Shown here: positions 24,114-46,300 of the stretch, in pieces
Layout: each line of letters opens with the position of its first letter
Numbering within the stretch: position 1 is the stretch's first letter
Source: Whitmania pigra
Taxonomy: Eukaryota; Annelida; Clitellata; Hirudinida; Haemopidae
Direction of reading: 5' to 3'
Assembly: GCA_021613335.1 (NCBI GenBank)
Contig: JAJTWR010000374.1
Span: 1,162,501-1,226,500 of the forward strand
DNA: 64,000 nt
Made by a program: the position numbers and the translations under genes
The notes under the pieces: generated by a model
Databases searched by the model: none
What the model saw: only the letters and a program-made list of their open reading frames with translations
Told to the model about the DNA's origin: nothing

Positions 24114-27100
24114 TCAACAAGAAAATCCTGCTGGCATACAGTAGCTCCTCATGAAACCCAGGCACTTCTCTCTGTCAACGAACAAACTGTTGACCTTGAC
24201 CTGGAGGTCATGTTCCAGTGACCTTTTTGTCCTCAACAATTCCTGCTCCATGAATTCCGCTTCTCGTAACTTTGCTTGCAACTCCTCGACGCTCAGTCCA
24301 ATTTGTTCCGTTTCTTTGCTCAGCCTGTCGAGAATTAATTAGTTTTTAATATTTTTAATTACCTTAGGCATATATCTAATCCTGTCGAGAATTAATTGAT
24401 TTTTAATTACCTTAGGCATATATCTATTTTTGCTGAATGTGTATTTGTAGCCTCTGTGCAAATTGTAAAAATTTAGATCTTATATAAACATATACTAAGT
24501 TTGTTAGTATAAAACTGGTTGTTTTAGCCAACTGTAAAAAAACCGCATCGGTTGCAAGTGCAATAAAAATAGCAGACGGAATGGTTTGCATTACAAAAAA
24601 AATTTGTGGGTTACATAAACATTTGTTGAAACTAAGCTTAACATGGTTGAATGACAACCTTCAGCGCACTTAGACCAGACAGAAAAATTCAAATTTTTTG
24701 GAAATGAGTTGCTTCCTATCAAAATTAGCAGATAAATTTCTTGCAGTTAAGGAATAATAATTAAAGATATTTTTACAATTTTTGGACCCAATTTTGTGAA
24801 TATTCTTGTTGCTATGATTGAAATAAAAAAGTTCTTTGACTTAAGAGGCTGTGAAGCCTTTTCTCAATGAATTTCTATCAAATTTGTTCAGCATCGTCTT
24901 ATCATATCATGTTAAAATTAGTTGAATTCTTTAAAAACATTTACATGCTTCGACATCGGGGACTTATAAAGGAAATTGCCACGGAGCGATGTTAACCAAG
25001 AACCAGGGTTACATCTCCCCAACTGGACCACGGACACTGCCCAATGACGTTTTTATCTTTTCCAACCCTGAATTAAGCTAATTTGGTTGCTTGGAACCCT
25101 GACTAGGAGCCTCAGAGGGCTAGGTAAATAAATTCCAGCTCAAATTTATTTATTGTATATTAATTTGTGTTTGAAACTCAATTAAAACATTTAACTAAGT
25201 ACTTTTCATGGGCCGCGTCATAACAATCCTCCGATCCGGGACGCTGAGATCTCAACGATATTCTCGTCACAACAACTTGAAGTGGTTTCCTCAGGTCCTT
25301 GATGTTCTTCTTGATGTATTCGATCATCTTCTGAGCATCAACCAATTCTTCGAGTACCTGAAAAATGTAAAATGTTATTAAATTTAATTTTTGGTTGTGT
25401 TGATGCTACATAATTATGAATCTGTTGTTTTATGTACCAACAGTGCTGTCATTAAAACATTGCAACGGGCATTGTACATGTTGCCTAATAAATGCTGAAT
25501 TTGGTATAAATAGCTCAAAAATAGATAGATGTTGGAGTCTCAAGTCAATAAATAACAAGATTATAATAACATAACCAAGGTTCATCAACATTGAGTTACA
25601 ATTGAAATCTTAAAACCAATGATATTAGAATTAAAATCCAATTAGGTATTACTTTACAATCTAATTAGGATATTATATCACAATTACAATCTAATTAGGA
25701 TATTATGTGGCAATTATAACCTAATTAAGATATTATGTTGCAATTGCAATTTGGATATTTTCACAATCAAAGTTCCATTTACTTATTTTTATTTTACTAA
25801 CCTACCACTGTACTTATTTGCATGTTCTTAATTTTAATTTATTTATTTTCTTGTTCACTTCCTTATTTTAATTTTTATTTTGACAGAATTCTTCTGACTG
25901 TCATAGTTTGTTAAGAGTGTCTTGACACCCTAGGACCTAGGATATAAAAGGCAGTTTAAATATTTGCTGAATTAAATTTGAATGAAAGTTATGTTACATT
26001 ATTAAGATATTAATATTAAGATATCATGTTACAATTACAACCTAATTAAGATATTATGTTACAATTACAACATAATTAAGATATTATGTTACAATTACAA
26101 CCTAATTAAGATATTATGTTACAATTACAGCCTAATTAATAAACAAAACATGGTGAATGTTCACCTTCTTCAATTGTCTCTCCAATTTGGACTTGGCACT
26201 GAGATATTCGGAAATTCTCGCAGAAAATGCTTGACCGACTTCCTTCCACTGGTCGCTCATGGATTCAAAACAGCCGGTCAGCAACTGTCCGCTTTGGTCC
26301 CGAAGGTTTGCATTGTTCGCCTGAAGTTCTTGGCACGCTTGGATCAATGCGCTCGCCTCGTCCACCCAACTTTCGACATCTGAAATGCTTCAAATTCTCT
26401 CGATTTGATGCTTGGGAAATTGGTTCAAAAACATCAGAGCTATTGCTTAAATTTGTTGCAACTTGATAACTGTTATTTCAAAATGTTTGGTCATAATATG
26501 AATAATGAATAACTCTTGGTTTCCATCAGCATGGGATTAAAAACTTTCATAAGGCTAAGAAGCCTAAACATAAGATAAAAGGTAAATGTTAGATAGCATT
26601 AAATGATAACACTGGCCAAAATAGTTTAATTTTATATCAGTTTATAACAGATTATTCTTAATACTAAATTTAAACTCTTTTTAAATTACTAAATTTTATT
26701 AACTTTGTTACTCAGATATACATATCAGATATTTATACTGAGTTTTCAAACAGGTCAAACCATGGATCAGAAGCTTGCATGGAATTCATCAATCCTGCTG
26801 ATGTGTTTACCAACTTTTTGCTTGCATTGTCTAGATTCAAGGCAGCAAATTTGTTGCTGATGTTATTGCTCATCTTCTGTAGCAAATCGTTGCTTTTTCT
26901 GTTAAAAAAAAAGGATGAATAATGATGAATAATGATGAATAATGATCTTCATGAAAAAAGATTACAAAACTGCTCAACCTTAGCTGGTTTCGAATTGCAG
27001 ACAATTGCGATTTGAGATCAGCTTGTATGCCCCGAATAATGTCTATTTCCTACAATTTTTAATAAGAACGATCAGGAAATATTACATTGAAATGTATCAA

Positions 27101-27848
27101 AACTTATTACTTTTCTGAGCTCATGGTCAACATCATCATCAACCAAATCAATGTCTTTCCTGTTTCTTCTTTCTTCTAAACACAGGAGTGAGATTCTCAA
27201 GGGTTCCTCTGTATCCTGTAAAGATCTCATAATGCATTGCTCCATCTTCTCCAACTGTTTTATATCGCAGAGCAACTTGTCCATTTCCTTCTGCAATTCA
27301 TTCTTCCAATGAGAGATATCTTTGGTCCTATCTTCCAGTCTTTTTGTGCTATCTCTCTGAGCTTTGTGAGTTTTCTCACAAACTTCTGAGCAAGCTCTTA
27401 TGGCGTCTGCCCTCATCAACTCTGAACCCGCCAAGGCCCGGTCGGCAGTGCACAAATTGCTATTATTAGAAATTTTCCAGTCTTCTTTGGTAAACGTGAT
27501 TGTGCCTGCATGACCGTTTCTGACCTTCATGAACTCTGGATCCATTTTCGTCGAATTCAGGGTAGTCAGCATGCAATTATTTTTCATCTTCGGTATTTCC
27601 TCGTCGCTCAAGACAAAGGCAGGCTTGTAATTGCTAGTTGAGCCATAACGGCCGCTAGTAGTTCCGACTGCTGAGAAAGGAGCTCTCATGGTTGCCGAAG
27701 GTTGAATTCTAACGTCGTTTATGCGATCCAAAATACCATCATTCATTTTTAAAGATTCATCAAAATCCCCGGCAACATCATTTCGCTCTTGATTCAAAGA
27801 GGAATGAAAAGTATATGCTCCGGTCCTGGTTTGTCCTAAAAGCTCCAT
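24114..27848 (-). CDS. Tektin, TEKT3/TEKT5-like
   Basis: Six exons recognised: 27848-27111, 27049-26979, about 26894-26740, 26379-26165, 25357-25203 and 24324-24114. The start MELLGQTRTGAY resembles tektin-5/-3 N-termini. Family landmarks in order: TKEDW; KDISHWKNEL; ERRNRKDIDLVDDDV (exon 1); NTSAG (exon 3); DVESW (exon 4); SQRPGSEDC in place of the usual RRPN..LC (exon 5); and VNSLFVDREKCLGF in exon 6, matching the family's VKANSL.ID.EKC.GMR. Tektins are coiled-coil filament proteins bound inside ciliary and flagellar doublet microtubules. Most phases join, but the exon 3 to exon 4 link does not: exon 4 starts in phase 1 and no matching GT donor was found near 26745, so a micro-exon or a sequence error is likely. 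The sequence is divergent from vertebrate tektins and ends MPAGFSC. Confidence 0.87.
25650..26140. repeat. 30-bp minisatellite in tektin intron
   Basis: Units close to cctaattaagatattatgtt plus acaattacaa occur in two blocks, about 25650-25752 and 26005-26140, in the intron between exons 4 and 5 of the tektin gene. Confidence 0.8.
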
Positions 27849-29346
27849 AATTGTAAATCAAACACTAGACAAATAAAAGCGGTGAGAATGCTTGAGAATA
27901 ATTTTCATTTATACTTTCCACGCGGCCATCGATCTGTTTAGATGGAGAAGTGTCTTAGCAACCGACAGGCACTTCATAACTAATTCGTACTAATTCGTAG
28001 TTTACTATGTTTGGCTATAAAAATGACTCTTTTGACACGCGACAGTTTTGATATTTTTTAATTTTGCTTTTTCAACTTAAATGCGAATGCAATCAATCAC
28101 CATTAGCCGGCCTTTCAAAGTTGCTAAATTTGGGTTCAGAAATATGACTGATGTAACAATGTTTGAAATCAACTTTTTATCGGCGTAAAAAATTAGAACA
28201 TAAAAATAACTTTACTGTTATCGCATTTACTAATGGCTTGCTGGAATAGTTTGATGAACTTTTTCCAGAAAATTTAGTTGAATTTGGAGTTGCTTTTAGT
28301 AGCATCTATGAAGGTTTTGTGTGACCCTCAATTTTAGGATCGATTGTATTTCTTAATACATAGTATTTGCAACATCGCTATCATGCAAGTTGACTTGGGA
28401 TTAAATTAAAAATAAAAAGAACAAACAATTTTTGAACAAAATTAAATTGCAAAAGTGCATCAATTACTTGGAATCTTGAACGAGATGGGAAAGTGTTTTC
28501 GTTTAATTCATTGAGAGGTCGCTTTAATAAAGAGCACTAGATAAAACGATTCTAATGAACAAGATATTCCGGTGATAACAAGTCTGAGAATTAAGTACAT
28601 AGGCATCAAACAGAAGAAAGATGCCTGGCCTTGACAGCAGTGATATGTCTAATTATAGAAAGCAATTACTTAGAACAATTAGGCTTGTCTCAGTATTTTA
28701 TGAATAACCTCATGTAATAATTACACTTTCAGTAGGAAACGTCTGACATTGAGGTGTAATATATTCTAAAACACTGTGCACAGTCATTTTGAGTTTATAT
28801 TTATTACTGAGGAATTAATCAGCAATCAGCTTGACCTATTTACAGTGACAGTATGATTCCTGCCTTTAAAAATGCGAAATTGCATATGGAGTTGGAATAA
28901 TAAGGAAGCCGCTCCGTGATGTAAAACAGATCATAGTCATCCATCTAGTCGATGGGAGCAAGAATTGGAAATCTGCATCGGTTCTAATTAGAAAACTTAA
29001 CAAGTGCACGCGTGCTATACCGGAGACTGGAACGACAGTAATCCAACTTAACATCGCTTGCTATTAAAAGTTTTACGATTTTTAACTCCCTCAATGAACT
29101 GCTAAGCACTCAACGAGTTAATGTCCATGTATCATTCTTGAGATTTCATTTTCATTTTCTGAGTAGTCAGAAGCACTTTTCACACTCGTTCAGTGAATAT
29201 TTTCAACAAAATTATTTCTTTAAAAAAACTAATTAATACATTCGTTAATATTGAACCATTGCAACTAAAAGTCGTATTCGTATATTCGACTTTTTTCTCT
29301 TTCACGAAATTGGGTCTGCACTAAGTAAACTCCGGATTCGAAACGA

Positions 29347-29374
29347 TAATAATAATAATAATAACAATAATAAT

Positions 29375-29445
<71 letters not shown>
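29347..29445. repeat. (AAT)n microsatellite
   Basis: About 100 bp of AAT repeats; the overlapping poly-Tyr frame is a repeat product. Confidence 0.95.
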
Positions 29446-31907
29446 CGACAACACCTCCATTTCTTTCCACTTTTATTTCCTCGTAAGTCCCAAAAATTTA
29501 ATGACAACTTCATTGCAAGCACTTGAAAACTTTTCGAAACTGCAAAAAAAATAAAAAAATAACAAATAATCAAAAACAGTAAATATACATGTTAAGGCAC
29601 GTGTGGTGAATATGAAAAGAGAAACTAGAAATTGGAAAGACTATACAGAAAAGAATATCTCCCAGACGCGCACCCTTTTGAAGCTACAACCAGAAAAGAG
29701 CGCAAACTTCAGTCGGCCAAACGTCTCTTCCATTCTAAGATCAGTCCTTGACTCACAAAAAAAAAAAGATTATCACACTCTAAATTACAGTCACGTGCAG
29801 AAGTCAAAAGACATCAGGGGGCAGATCAAGAGACATCTGTCAGACGGGTGCCACGCCTCAAGATTTTAAAAGTTCTTTCGGTTTTAACTCTTCTTGAACG
29901 GCCACCCCTAATTACTTGCAAAAATTAAGAAGAGACAAAAACCCTGACTAATTTAAAGTCTTCAGATGAGCCTTGAACGAACGACTGGGAACATGTAGAC
30001 TAATGAGATTTCACGAAGAAAAAAAGCGCCAATAAAGCAGACGGTTCGTAAAGGCCAGCAAAAGTACCCCTGAATCACAGTTTTATTTCTCCAGACGTCC
30101 TAAATCCTAAAACCAGGGAACTAGATAAATGGACGCGGAATGGCGCTAAAAATTGCTCTTGAGCCACAGCAAAACAAAGGAAGGCGATGATTGCTGATTG
30201 ATGCAATCAACCAGAGATCAATCAGAAGATTAAGTTCATTTCCTGCTGGCTTCCCTTCCACTGATAGATTCAAACGGGAAACAATCCATAATCAGGTGTT
30301 TCTCGTTGGAGATCAAATCTTTGTTCTTCTGTTGGAGAAATGAGCGGAACTGGAGAAACAAGGCAGAACGGTGAGAAAGTAAGACACTGAAGTCAAGGTC
30401 GGCGGAGAGTTGCTCGTGTCAAAGTTGGTGAGGGATTTGCCGCCTCAGTAGAAAATGTCTGTTGAAAATCTCGTTTGACGGTCAAAAATTTTTACGACGA
30501 TTAAAAAGCATTGAAAGAACAAATGAGTTTAAAAATAGAACGAAAAATAAGCACTGTTTTCGAAAATTTCTACGAAGACCAAATATTCTCGATTACGTAA
30601 TTTGGGGTCGAACGTTGAAAGTTGAAAATGTCAAAATGAAAACACTCAAGAGGAAAGCGATACATCCATCGAGGAAACATTTTAGTTGAAAACAAAACAA
30701 ACAAAAAATAATATGTGCTTCCGAAATATTGGAGAAGTGCCTATTATGTACACACAGATAAACACCAAAGACCCAATTCAGCTTCCCAGCCAGATTAGCG
30801 ACTCTAGAGAAGCTTGTGAGCAATTTTCTACTTTCAGTCGATTCGTGGTTGTACCACCAGTCAGTGGTTTGCTTTAAAACAACAACAACAACAAAATAAA
30901 CAAAAATTAATACTTTCTCTAGACTCAGGTAAATAAACTATTGTCATCAAAAATATACAGAATGGTCAACTCAGATCTAACAACACGAATTCATAATAAA
31001 TACGAGGAAATAAAATCTAGAGGCGTTCGTTATAACCGTCCAATGATGTTCAACCACGTTTGAAAGCGAGCAAAGGTCTGTATACAGAGCAATTCCCTCT
31101 TAAATAACCAGCAACGAGGCAAGACCTCCAAGGAAGGCAGCAATTCAAAAACAAAGAATTATGAAAAGGCTCATACGAGATGAGAATTTTAGATTATTAC
31201 AATCCTTTTATGGTCACAAAACAGAAAGACCATTCAGTAATATCGGACACTGTAACACAATATGCAACCACAAACAGCGATTCTGCCAAACGTTATCGGG
31301 GGTCATTTAATACTCGTGTGTTCCTTTCAAAACTCTCAACAGGAGAAACAGAGAAACAGAGAGAGATAGATAGAGATGTATAGAGATGTAGTCTCCTTCA
31401 AAGATGAATGAAGTTTAACACTTCGAGCTGGAAGAGAATGAGATAACAATCAGTACAGGAAATCTGAAATGTGTGTGTGTGGTCCGTGAGATGGCAATGT
31501 GAGTGTATAACACGAATAATATGGTCGCGTCGCTCGCTAAAAACTCATACTTGTCTGTCTACTGTCAGAAAGTGGTTGAAGACTGAAGCACGTTCTGGAA
31601 ATGCGTTTATACTGGAGAGATAATTTTACATCGAAATTGAGCATTCTCTAGCTGGAAAACGGTACATTCAGAGACTGGCTGGTTCGGTGTTTGGTTTGAA
31701 AATATGGGCTACTACTTCGTGTAGCCAGTCGGAGCCAATGCGAGGCGAGTAAAGACGAATTTCTGTAAATTTACTTCAATTACAGCAAACGACAGTTGAG
31801 AATGGATAAATAATTGGTGAATTGTGTGCTTTGAAATCTCCTCATTTTGGAAGTAACTTTCAAAGATGCAGATGTTGCCTTAGTTAATAGTAATAATTGT
31901 AACATTA

Positions 31908-31911
<4 letters not shown>

Positions 31912-31979
<68 letters not shown>

Positions 31980-32006
31980 TTAACAACAATAATAATAATA
32001 ATAACA
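31912..32006. repeat. (AAT)n microsatellite
   Basis: About 95 bp of AAT repeats with AAC variants; the poly-Leu frame on the minus strand is a repeat product. Confidence 0.95.
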
Positions 32007-32585
32007 ATCAGTGGCTGTAATAGGATAACCCATTAGTCATGAGCAAATGCACAAAAAGGTCATAAACTACGAAACTCGTAAACACAGCAGACGACGTGAG
32101 CAGAGCGCGCGTACATCATGAGAGCTGACGAGAGTAGAGTTGAGTACAACCAGTCAACGTGCGAGTATTTTGACGCTAGCGAAGGTTTTGAAGAATCTAC
32201 GATGCGGTGAACGAAAGTTTAGCCTCAATTTGTAACATTTTCTCGCCAAACGACAATGACGTCGATGTTCAGTCTGTAGACATTTCATTAATTAATCCAT
32301 TGTGAGTCATGCAAAGTCATCCAAGTAAATAAAGTTACGATAGCTAACTACACGACTACGATCACTTTGTAGGCAATGCTCCTCGAGACAAGCATTAATT
32401 AAGTAGATTAATCGAAGAAACAATCGAACAAAAAACAAATAAGCGTCATCAATGGCGATATTGCAGCAGCGAGGAAAACTCGTCCTGAATAGAAGTTGAG
32501 AATAAATTTTAAAAAATAACATTTAAAATAAAAAAAAATACTTGAAGAGAGAATCGGCAGCAGAAATAACAAGAAATTAATGATC

Positions 32586-40017
<7,432 letters not shown>

Positions 40018-41314
40018 CCTGCTGTGACGACTTTTCCGAACGAAAGTTTTCTTCTCAGTTGTTTTCTAAGTTCAGGAGAACCAGACTGTTGGCAAAGTTT
40101 CGTTCGAAAACCAACGAAGAAGCTGTGTGGCTTCTGATGTGCGTACTTTTGAGAACTTACTTGTAAAAGGAAGTGATTTTTCAAAGATATTCTTTTAAAT
40201 TGATTTCTCGTTTCTTTATTTGTGAATTCGAATTGTCCGGCCGGATTATCTCGATCGGTCGGAACGAGAACAAAGGATTATGAGGAAGAGTTATCGTAGC
40301 TCCACTACTTCTGACGCACAGACACACATCTCGACAGGGGCATCTCTTCCGAGTCTTTATATTCTCCATTACGTGCAGCAACTGCAAGAGTTTCAGCTGA
40401 TCGACTATCAAGCAAGCTAGCATCACGAGCCACTACAACTTTCTTAAAATGGCGACATTTCATTTCTCTGTTCATTTTCTCTGTTCGTTTTCTGAAAAAA
40501 ACTCATCTTTACGACTTTTTTCGCATGTCGTTAACGAAACTGATTGAAGTTCTTGATTGAAGGTTGAATTCGAAGCAGGTTTTTCCAAAAAATTCACTGT
40601 CATTGGTCGCTCTTCTTCACTCACGCTTGTTTTTGTCTTAACGTTAAGATTGAACTTTCGATATTTCGCAGCATCAACTTTCAGCGATATTGTGAGCTGT
40701 CGAACCATACATCATCTCACAATGATTTATCGCCTGGATCTCAGACCATCGTCGCATTTGCTGTTTGCAAAAGTATCTTTGACTCAGAGTCGCTTGTAAT
40801 CGGTTGGCATTAAAGGCGCGTGTGGTCCCGAAAGGGATCCACAATGAATCGTGTACACATGTCAACTCTCGTACGTGCAGTTCAAATGTACCGGTGTAAC
40901 GTTTCCATTGCCGATCGCAAAGTAAACACGCTCTTTCCACCCCGAGACGCGATTGGCTCGATAGGAACTGTGACTGGAAACGGATAAGGAAAGATAAGAG
41001 GGTGATTTAATTGGAATGATAAGCTTCCCTCTATCCATCCGTCCGTCTATCCATCTGCCCGTCTATCTATCCGTCCCTCTATTCATCCGTTCGTCTATCC
41101 AACCGTTCGTCTATCCATCTGTCCCTCTATCCATCCGTCCGTCTATCCATCCGTTTGTCTACTTCTTTCCAGCCTCTGACAACAAAGCCTTGGAACAGAG
41201 ATTTTCAAGTGCCTGAAAGATTCACCGGAGCATCAAAAGACTTTTCCATTCTTTGATTCTCCAAACCTTGAGTTTCGATTTTCTATTTGGAAGTTTTAGC
41301 AGCCCAACAACTGG

Positions 41315-41352
<38 letters not shown>

Positions 41353-41358
41353 CACCAC

Positions 41359-41391
<33 letters not shown>

Positions 41392-43336
41392 TCGTGGGGC
41401 ACCAACGTGCGATGACAACTTTTACCCTCCTAAGTTGTTTACAGGACGGCAAACTCAGATGGGACTCAACTATTTAGTCTGATCCACCAATACCGTCAAC
41501 ACAAAGTCAGCCTCAATCAGCGAGTTGGGGTTTCTCACAATTGTCACGAATTGTCAAAACGCCGGTTAGGTTATTTAAAAGAAATTGTCAGAACCAGTAA
41601 CCTGTCATAGTTTTTGGGGGACTTTTGAAGGTAAAAAGTCTTCAAAACCGGTAGTCAGAACCGCCATTCGTCTCCAGAGCTCAATTTAGATGTCAAGAGT
41701 GAAATGTTGCTGGCGTATCAAGTGTTTCTCACACAGACGGGCAAAATGTTCCTGACAACAAAGCCCTCACAGACTTAAGGCTTGTCTCACAGACATAAGG
41801 CTTGTCTCACAGACTTAAGGCTTGTCTCACAGACATAAGGGTTGTCTCACAGACATAAGGCTTGTCTCACAGACATAAGGCTTGTCTCACAGACATAAGG
41901 CTTGTCTCACAGACTTAAGACTTGTCTCACAGACATAAGGCTTGTCTCACAGACTTAAGACTTGTCTCACAGACTTAAGACTTGTCTCACAGACGAGGTG
42001 TTTGTCTCCAGGGTTTAAAGACTCGAACCGTGGGGGAAGAGTGGTTGTTGAAGGCCCTCGCTTCATTAAATTCTACTCAAATAGCAATTCATTTTAATTC
42101 CGAGGGTGTTAACAGCGTCAGACACGAAACATGCCGCCATTTTCTGTGAAGTTCAGGTGCTTAATCATCCACGTATAAACTGAGAACGTTGGTAATTTAT
42201 ACCACGTCAGCCGGGATCACTGGACTTCTAAGGAATTGCCACATTCATTCTGCGCGGTGGATATTTTATTTCGTTCTTTTTAATTAATTGTATTAATTTG
42301 AGTTTAAATCTCTCCATCTTGACAAGCAACGAGGATTAACTGATCATTCAAACCCTGCTCGGATCATCTTCATCTTCCCATAAGTTTCTGCCACGCGTCA
42401 CGTAAGCATTATCTCAGCACGAACGAGTCTTCAGTTGCAAGCACAGCATTTCAAATGCCTTCCAAACATCGATCATACTTGTTTGTTGAAAATCTCGCTT
42501 AAATTGATGACATCAAATTGTCTGTTTGACATTCAACACCCCCAGCCAATTAACAAAGAAACTAATTAATTACATAAACACTTATACTGAAGGCTTGTTA
42601 TACTCCAAGACGAAATAAAATGGACAAGCTTCATAGATTAACATTCCAGCGAGCGCCATATCATGACCTCAGTTCCATGTCGGAGTTCACACTGTTTGAT
42701 GATCCAGGCAAACGAATTTTCATGAAAACCCCCAACGATTAGTCAGGTAATTATCGGCGTAAAGTGCCTACTGAGACACGACTCTTTCGTAAAACTATCC
42801 AAGTATATTAAAATGCCTAATTAAATTACTTTAAATCATTTTCACCACAAATGCTTACACACAAAAAAAATAAACAAAAATCACAATTACATTAAACTTG
42901 TTTCGTAATCGTCGAAACTGAAGCCTATTAAATCGAACTTATTTAAATCTTAAAGCAGTTTATTGTACTTCACCGCACGTCTACAAAAGCATTCGTCATC
43001 TCGATAACTTTTAAACGCTCTCGAATTTCCTGAATGACTCCGATAAATTACCAACCAGTTCACAGACGTCACATCCAAGTCGGACAGGAAGGCCGCTTGA
43101 GTCACGAATGCCTTCCATCTCGTGATTAATTTCACGAACCCGACGATGTCCCAGATTTTCCGCCCCAGATACGAATTGGAGGGAAATCTAGCAGACGTTT
43201 GCGATCATCTCATCTCATCTCATCGGCAGAGTTCAGAAACTAGTTCAAGTCTGAGACTGATTTATTAAAAGGAGGACAATAATTTATTTAGTAAAACTCT
43301 AGAAGTTTCCCTTCGTGTGTGGTCACATGCTCGCGT
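40018..43336. other. Intergenic, no gene recognised
   Basis: Between the ZCCHC24 start and the STK19 3' end. Holds simple-sequence DNA at 41028-41163 (CTATCCATCCGTC-like) and 41310-41393 (ATT then CAT), plus a 20-bp minisatellite. Small open frames show no recognisable motif. Confidence 0.6.
41758..41996. repeat. 20-bp minisatellite
   Basis: About twelve head-to-tail copies of acataaggcttgtctcacag, with acttaagg and acttaaga variants. Units abut directly with no spacers. Confidence 0.93.
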
Positions 43337-46300
43337 TCATAGCAACTTGAAGAGTAGACTGCTGGCGGTAGGGATGCTGAAATGAAATATTTTTCTGAAG
43401 ATGTCAAGTTCTTTGAATGAATTATTAAAAACTGTTTGCATGAATTTGCATGAATTATTAAAGCAATAACTTCATTAATTGTAGGTATGCTGAAATGAAA
43501 TATTTTTCTGAGGATGTCAAATTGTTTGAATGAATTATTAAAGCAATAACTCCATTAATTGAGGCGTGCAACAGTCCATTCTTAAGATGCTTGTTACCAT
43601 TTTAACAAAAAATAGATCTTTCAAAAATCGAGACTTTTTTACTAATTTTTTTTTACAAAAAAATAAAAAATATAAGTTTACCAAAGTATCCAGAAACACA
43701 GGCACCGTGCTTAATGCATTTTAAGATTTACGACATCTTTTAAGATAATGCACTTTTTTTAACCGACTTACTTACTTAGTTTTTACTAACTGGTTTTAAT
43801 AATAATTATTAGTTATAATGAATTTTTGCAGCTAAAGACCTAGCATGTCATGCATAACCATTAGCTGATTAAGTGAATTAATTGATTGAATGAAGTAATA
43901 AATAGGATTATATAAATAATAACAAGTTTACGTGAAGATCATGAAAACGATGCATAAAGCAACGCATAAACATTACAACATCACACATATCATCATCATC
44001 ATCATCATCATCGAAGAAATAAAGACAATGATTAATTATAGCCTGATTATTAATTACAGCCATTAAGAGTGAAAGTTCATCCATTATAACATGACATGTT
44101 TATACAACAAATGTTTACACAACAACAAATGTTTACACAACAACCATTGTTTACACAACAACAAATGTTTACAATAGAATGTTTATGCAACAACAACAAA
44201 ATGCTTACACAACAAGACAATGTTCGCTCACCATTCAACGACATCAGCCCCGATGAGATCGTACAAATGGTACATCAGACCCAACGTAGCAGACTTGTGG
44301 AACGGCCTCTGGCCGAGATCCTGGTTAAGTAATAAATCACGTTTGGATTAAGTAATAATTCTATTATAATCATCATAAAAAAAAAAATTGATGCAGATCA
44401 TAAATGAGATTTCAGATTGAATACAGAGTAGCATCAATTCATAATTCATTAACACTTGACATGACATGATATAACCATTATAACGTTTAAACATCTGATG
44501 TACAATTACAGGCTTTAATCTCATCATTCATTTTAATCTCCCTGCAATAACACTCCTGTGTGATGTTAAACAGAATGTAATAAATGTCCTTGAATCCTTA
44601 CATTTCAGCTTCCACTAATGATGCAATCACAAAATAACTTTCAATTGAATTTAATTACATCAAATACACCAAAATATATAATAACTCCTTATAACCATAA
44701 ATAACTTTTAACTAATTACATTACATTAAATATTCCAACATAAATATATATATATCCTTAGCAATCATCATATCCTTTGCATCTCTGTAGTTCAACAATT
44801 TGCATATGATGACTTAAGGAAGAAACTGGTTAATTTAAAATGGAGAAGTATGAAGTACAATAACTAAAAATATTAATGTTTAATTCACTTCAACAGTTAA
44901 ATTCAAATTCAAATAAAACCAAAGCACCAGAGAAATTCACACAAAACCCAGGCTTCCTTTAAAGAAAAATTATTAATTAATTAATTCTTTAGCCTAATTA
45001 ACTCTTAATGAAGAGTTAAGTAACTAATTAAGAGCTTGGATTAAGAGTTAATTTAGCTTTAAAAATTAATTAATTAATAAATAGTTGATTAATTAATTAG
45101 GATTAATACAACAACGACTAACAACAACAACATCAACACCAACAACAACAACTAACACTCAGCAAGATCTCCTTGAACTTTGTTTTCCTGATGAGGTTGG
45201 TCAGAATCTTGCGCCCCTTTTCGAGGCTCGTCAGGAAAAGTCCCGAATTCGGAACTGTCAGCCACCAGCTGCCGACGTCTCGGACGGAGAGAACTGAAAA
45301 TCCAATCAACAACCTGCAACATTGTTTTCACGAATGACACGAGGAATGTAAACTAATAATGCTAATTATTTATTTAACGAGAATAATAATATTGCAAGAG
45401 TTAATTTTAATTAGCTATTACGGCTATTATTATGTTAGTTAAAAAAATGATAAAACATTATAATGCTAAATTAAAATAAGCCTAAAGGTAAATGCTTATA
45501 TCTTGCTGCCTCAAATAATCTGACATTTTGAACAATCATGAGACATGAAAAATTGTATTACATTTTACATTAACATAAATTATGTAAACGATTAAAAGCT
45601 AAATTTAAATCAACCTAATTTCCGACTCGTTTATTCCTAGATCTGCAAATTGTGCTTTCGTGACGCTCATGTCCGGAACTCGTCGGACGACGTTGTCGAT
45701 GAAGTTGTCTGAAGTAAACAAGCGCCGATAATAAAGACATGGTTGAGTTTAACGAGCTGGTTAAATCGTTCAACATAAATAACCATTTAATGATATTAAA
45801 AGTTAATATGGGTATTAATAGAAAATATTAACAACATTTAATACTTTTTAATCCCAGACATTCCATGATGCTGTTCTTAATGGATATGTACCCATAGAAC
45901 GTGCATAACACTTCTATTAAGCCCTTAGAACGATGTCATTGGATGATCGAACGAACCAATCAGAGGTTGGGGCAGCTCAAAATTCTTGAGGTGATTGGTC
46001 GCATGCGAAACGTAATCTTCGGTGAACGCGAGACACACCTCCCTTGGGTTTGAACTCAACTTGAACAACTTTAAATCGCAACTCTCTCTCATTTTGTCCT
46101 GATAATTTTTTGGTAAAAACAAGACTAATTGAATAATAAGAAAAAATAATTAAAGAAATATAAGCTAAATTTAGAAATTTTAAAGAAATAAATATAAAGA
46201 TACAAAACTTTTACAAAGTAATTGCTTAAGAGTTATTTATATATATTTGAGAGATTGTTTCTGGTAATATAAATTAAGTCTTAAATTATTTTATGCTTTT

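Larger units (their letters stand above)
27849..32585. other. Intergenic, no gene recognised
   Basis: Upstream of tektin and downstream of ZCCHC24. Contains (AAT)n arrays at 29347-29445 and 31912-32006. Small open frames (for example 29603-29869 and 30462-30689) have no recognisable motif. Part of the right half could be a long ZCCHC24 3' UTR. Confidence 0.5.

Noticed and set aside
29603..29869. Possible small basic protein on the plus strand
   Set aside because: No recognisable motif, no splice context and no second supporting signal.
41758..41996. CRISPR-like array
   Set aside because: Repeats abut with no spacers, in a eukaryotic intergenic region; this is a minisatellite.
44096..44332. 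Gln-rich plus-strand protein
   Set aside because: Composed of a minisatellite plus STK19 exon 6 in antisense.
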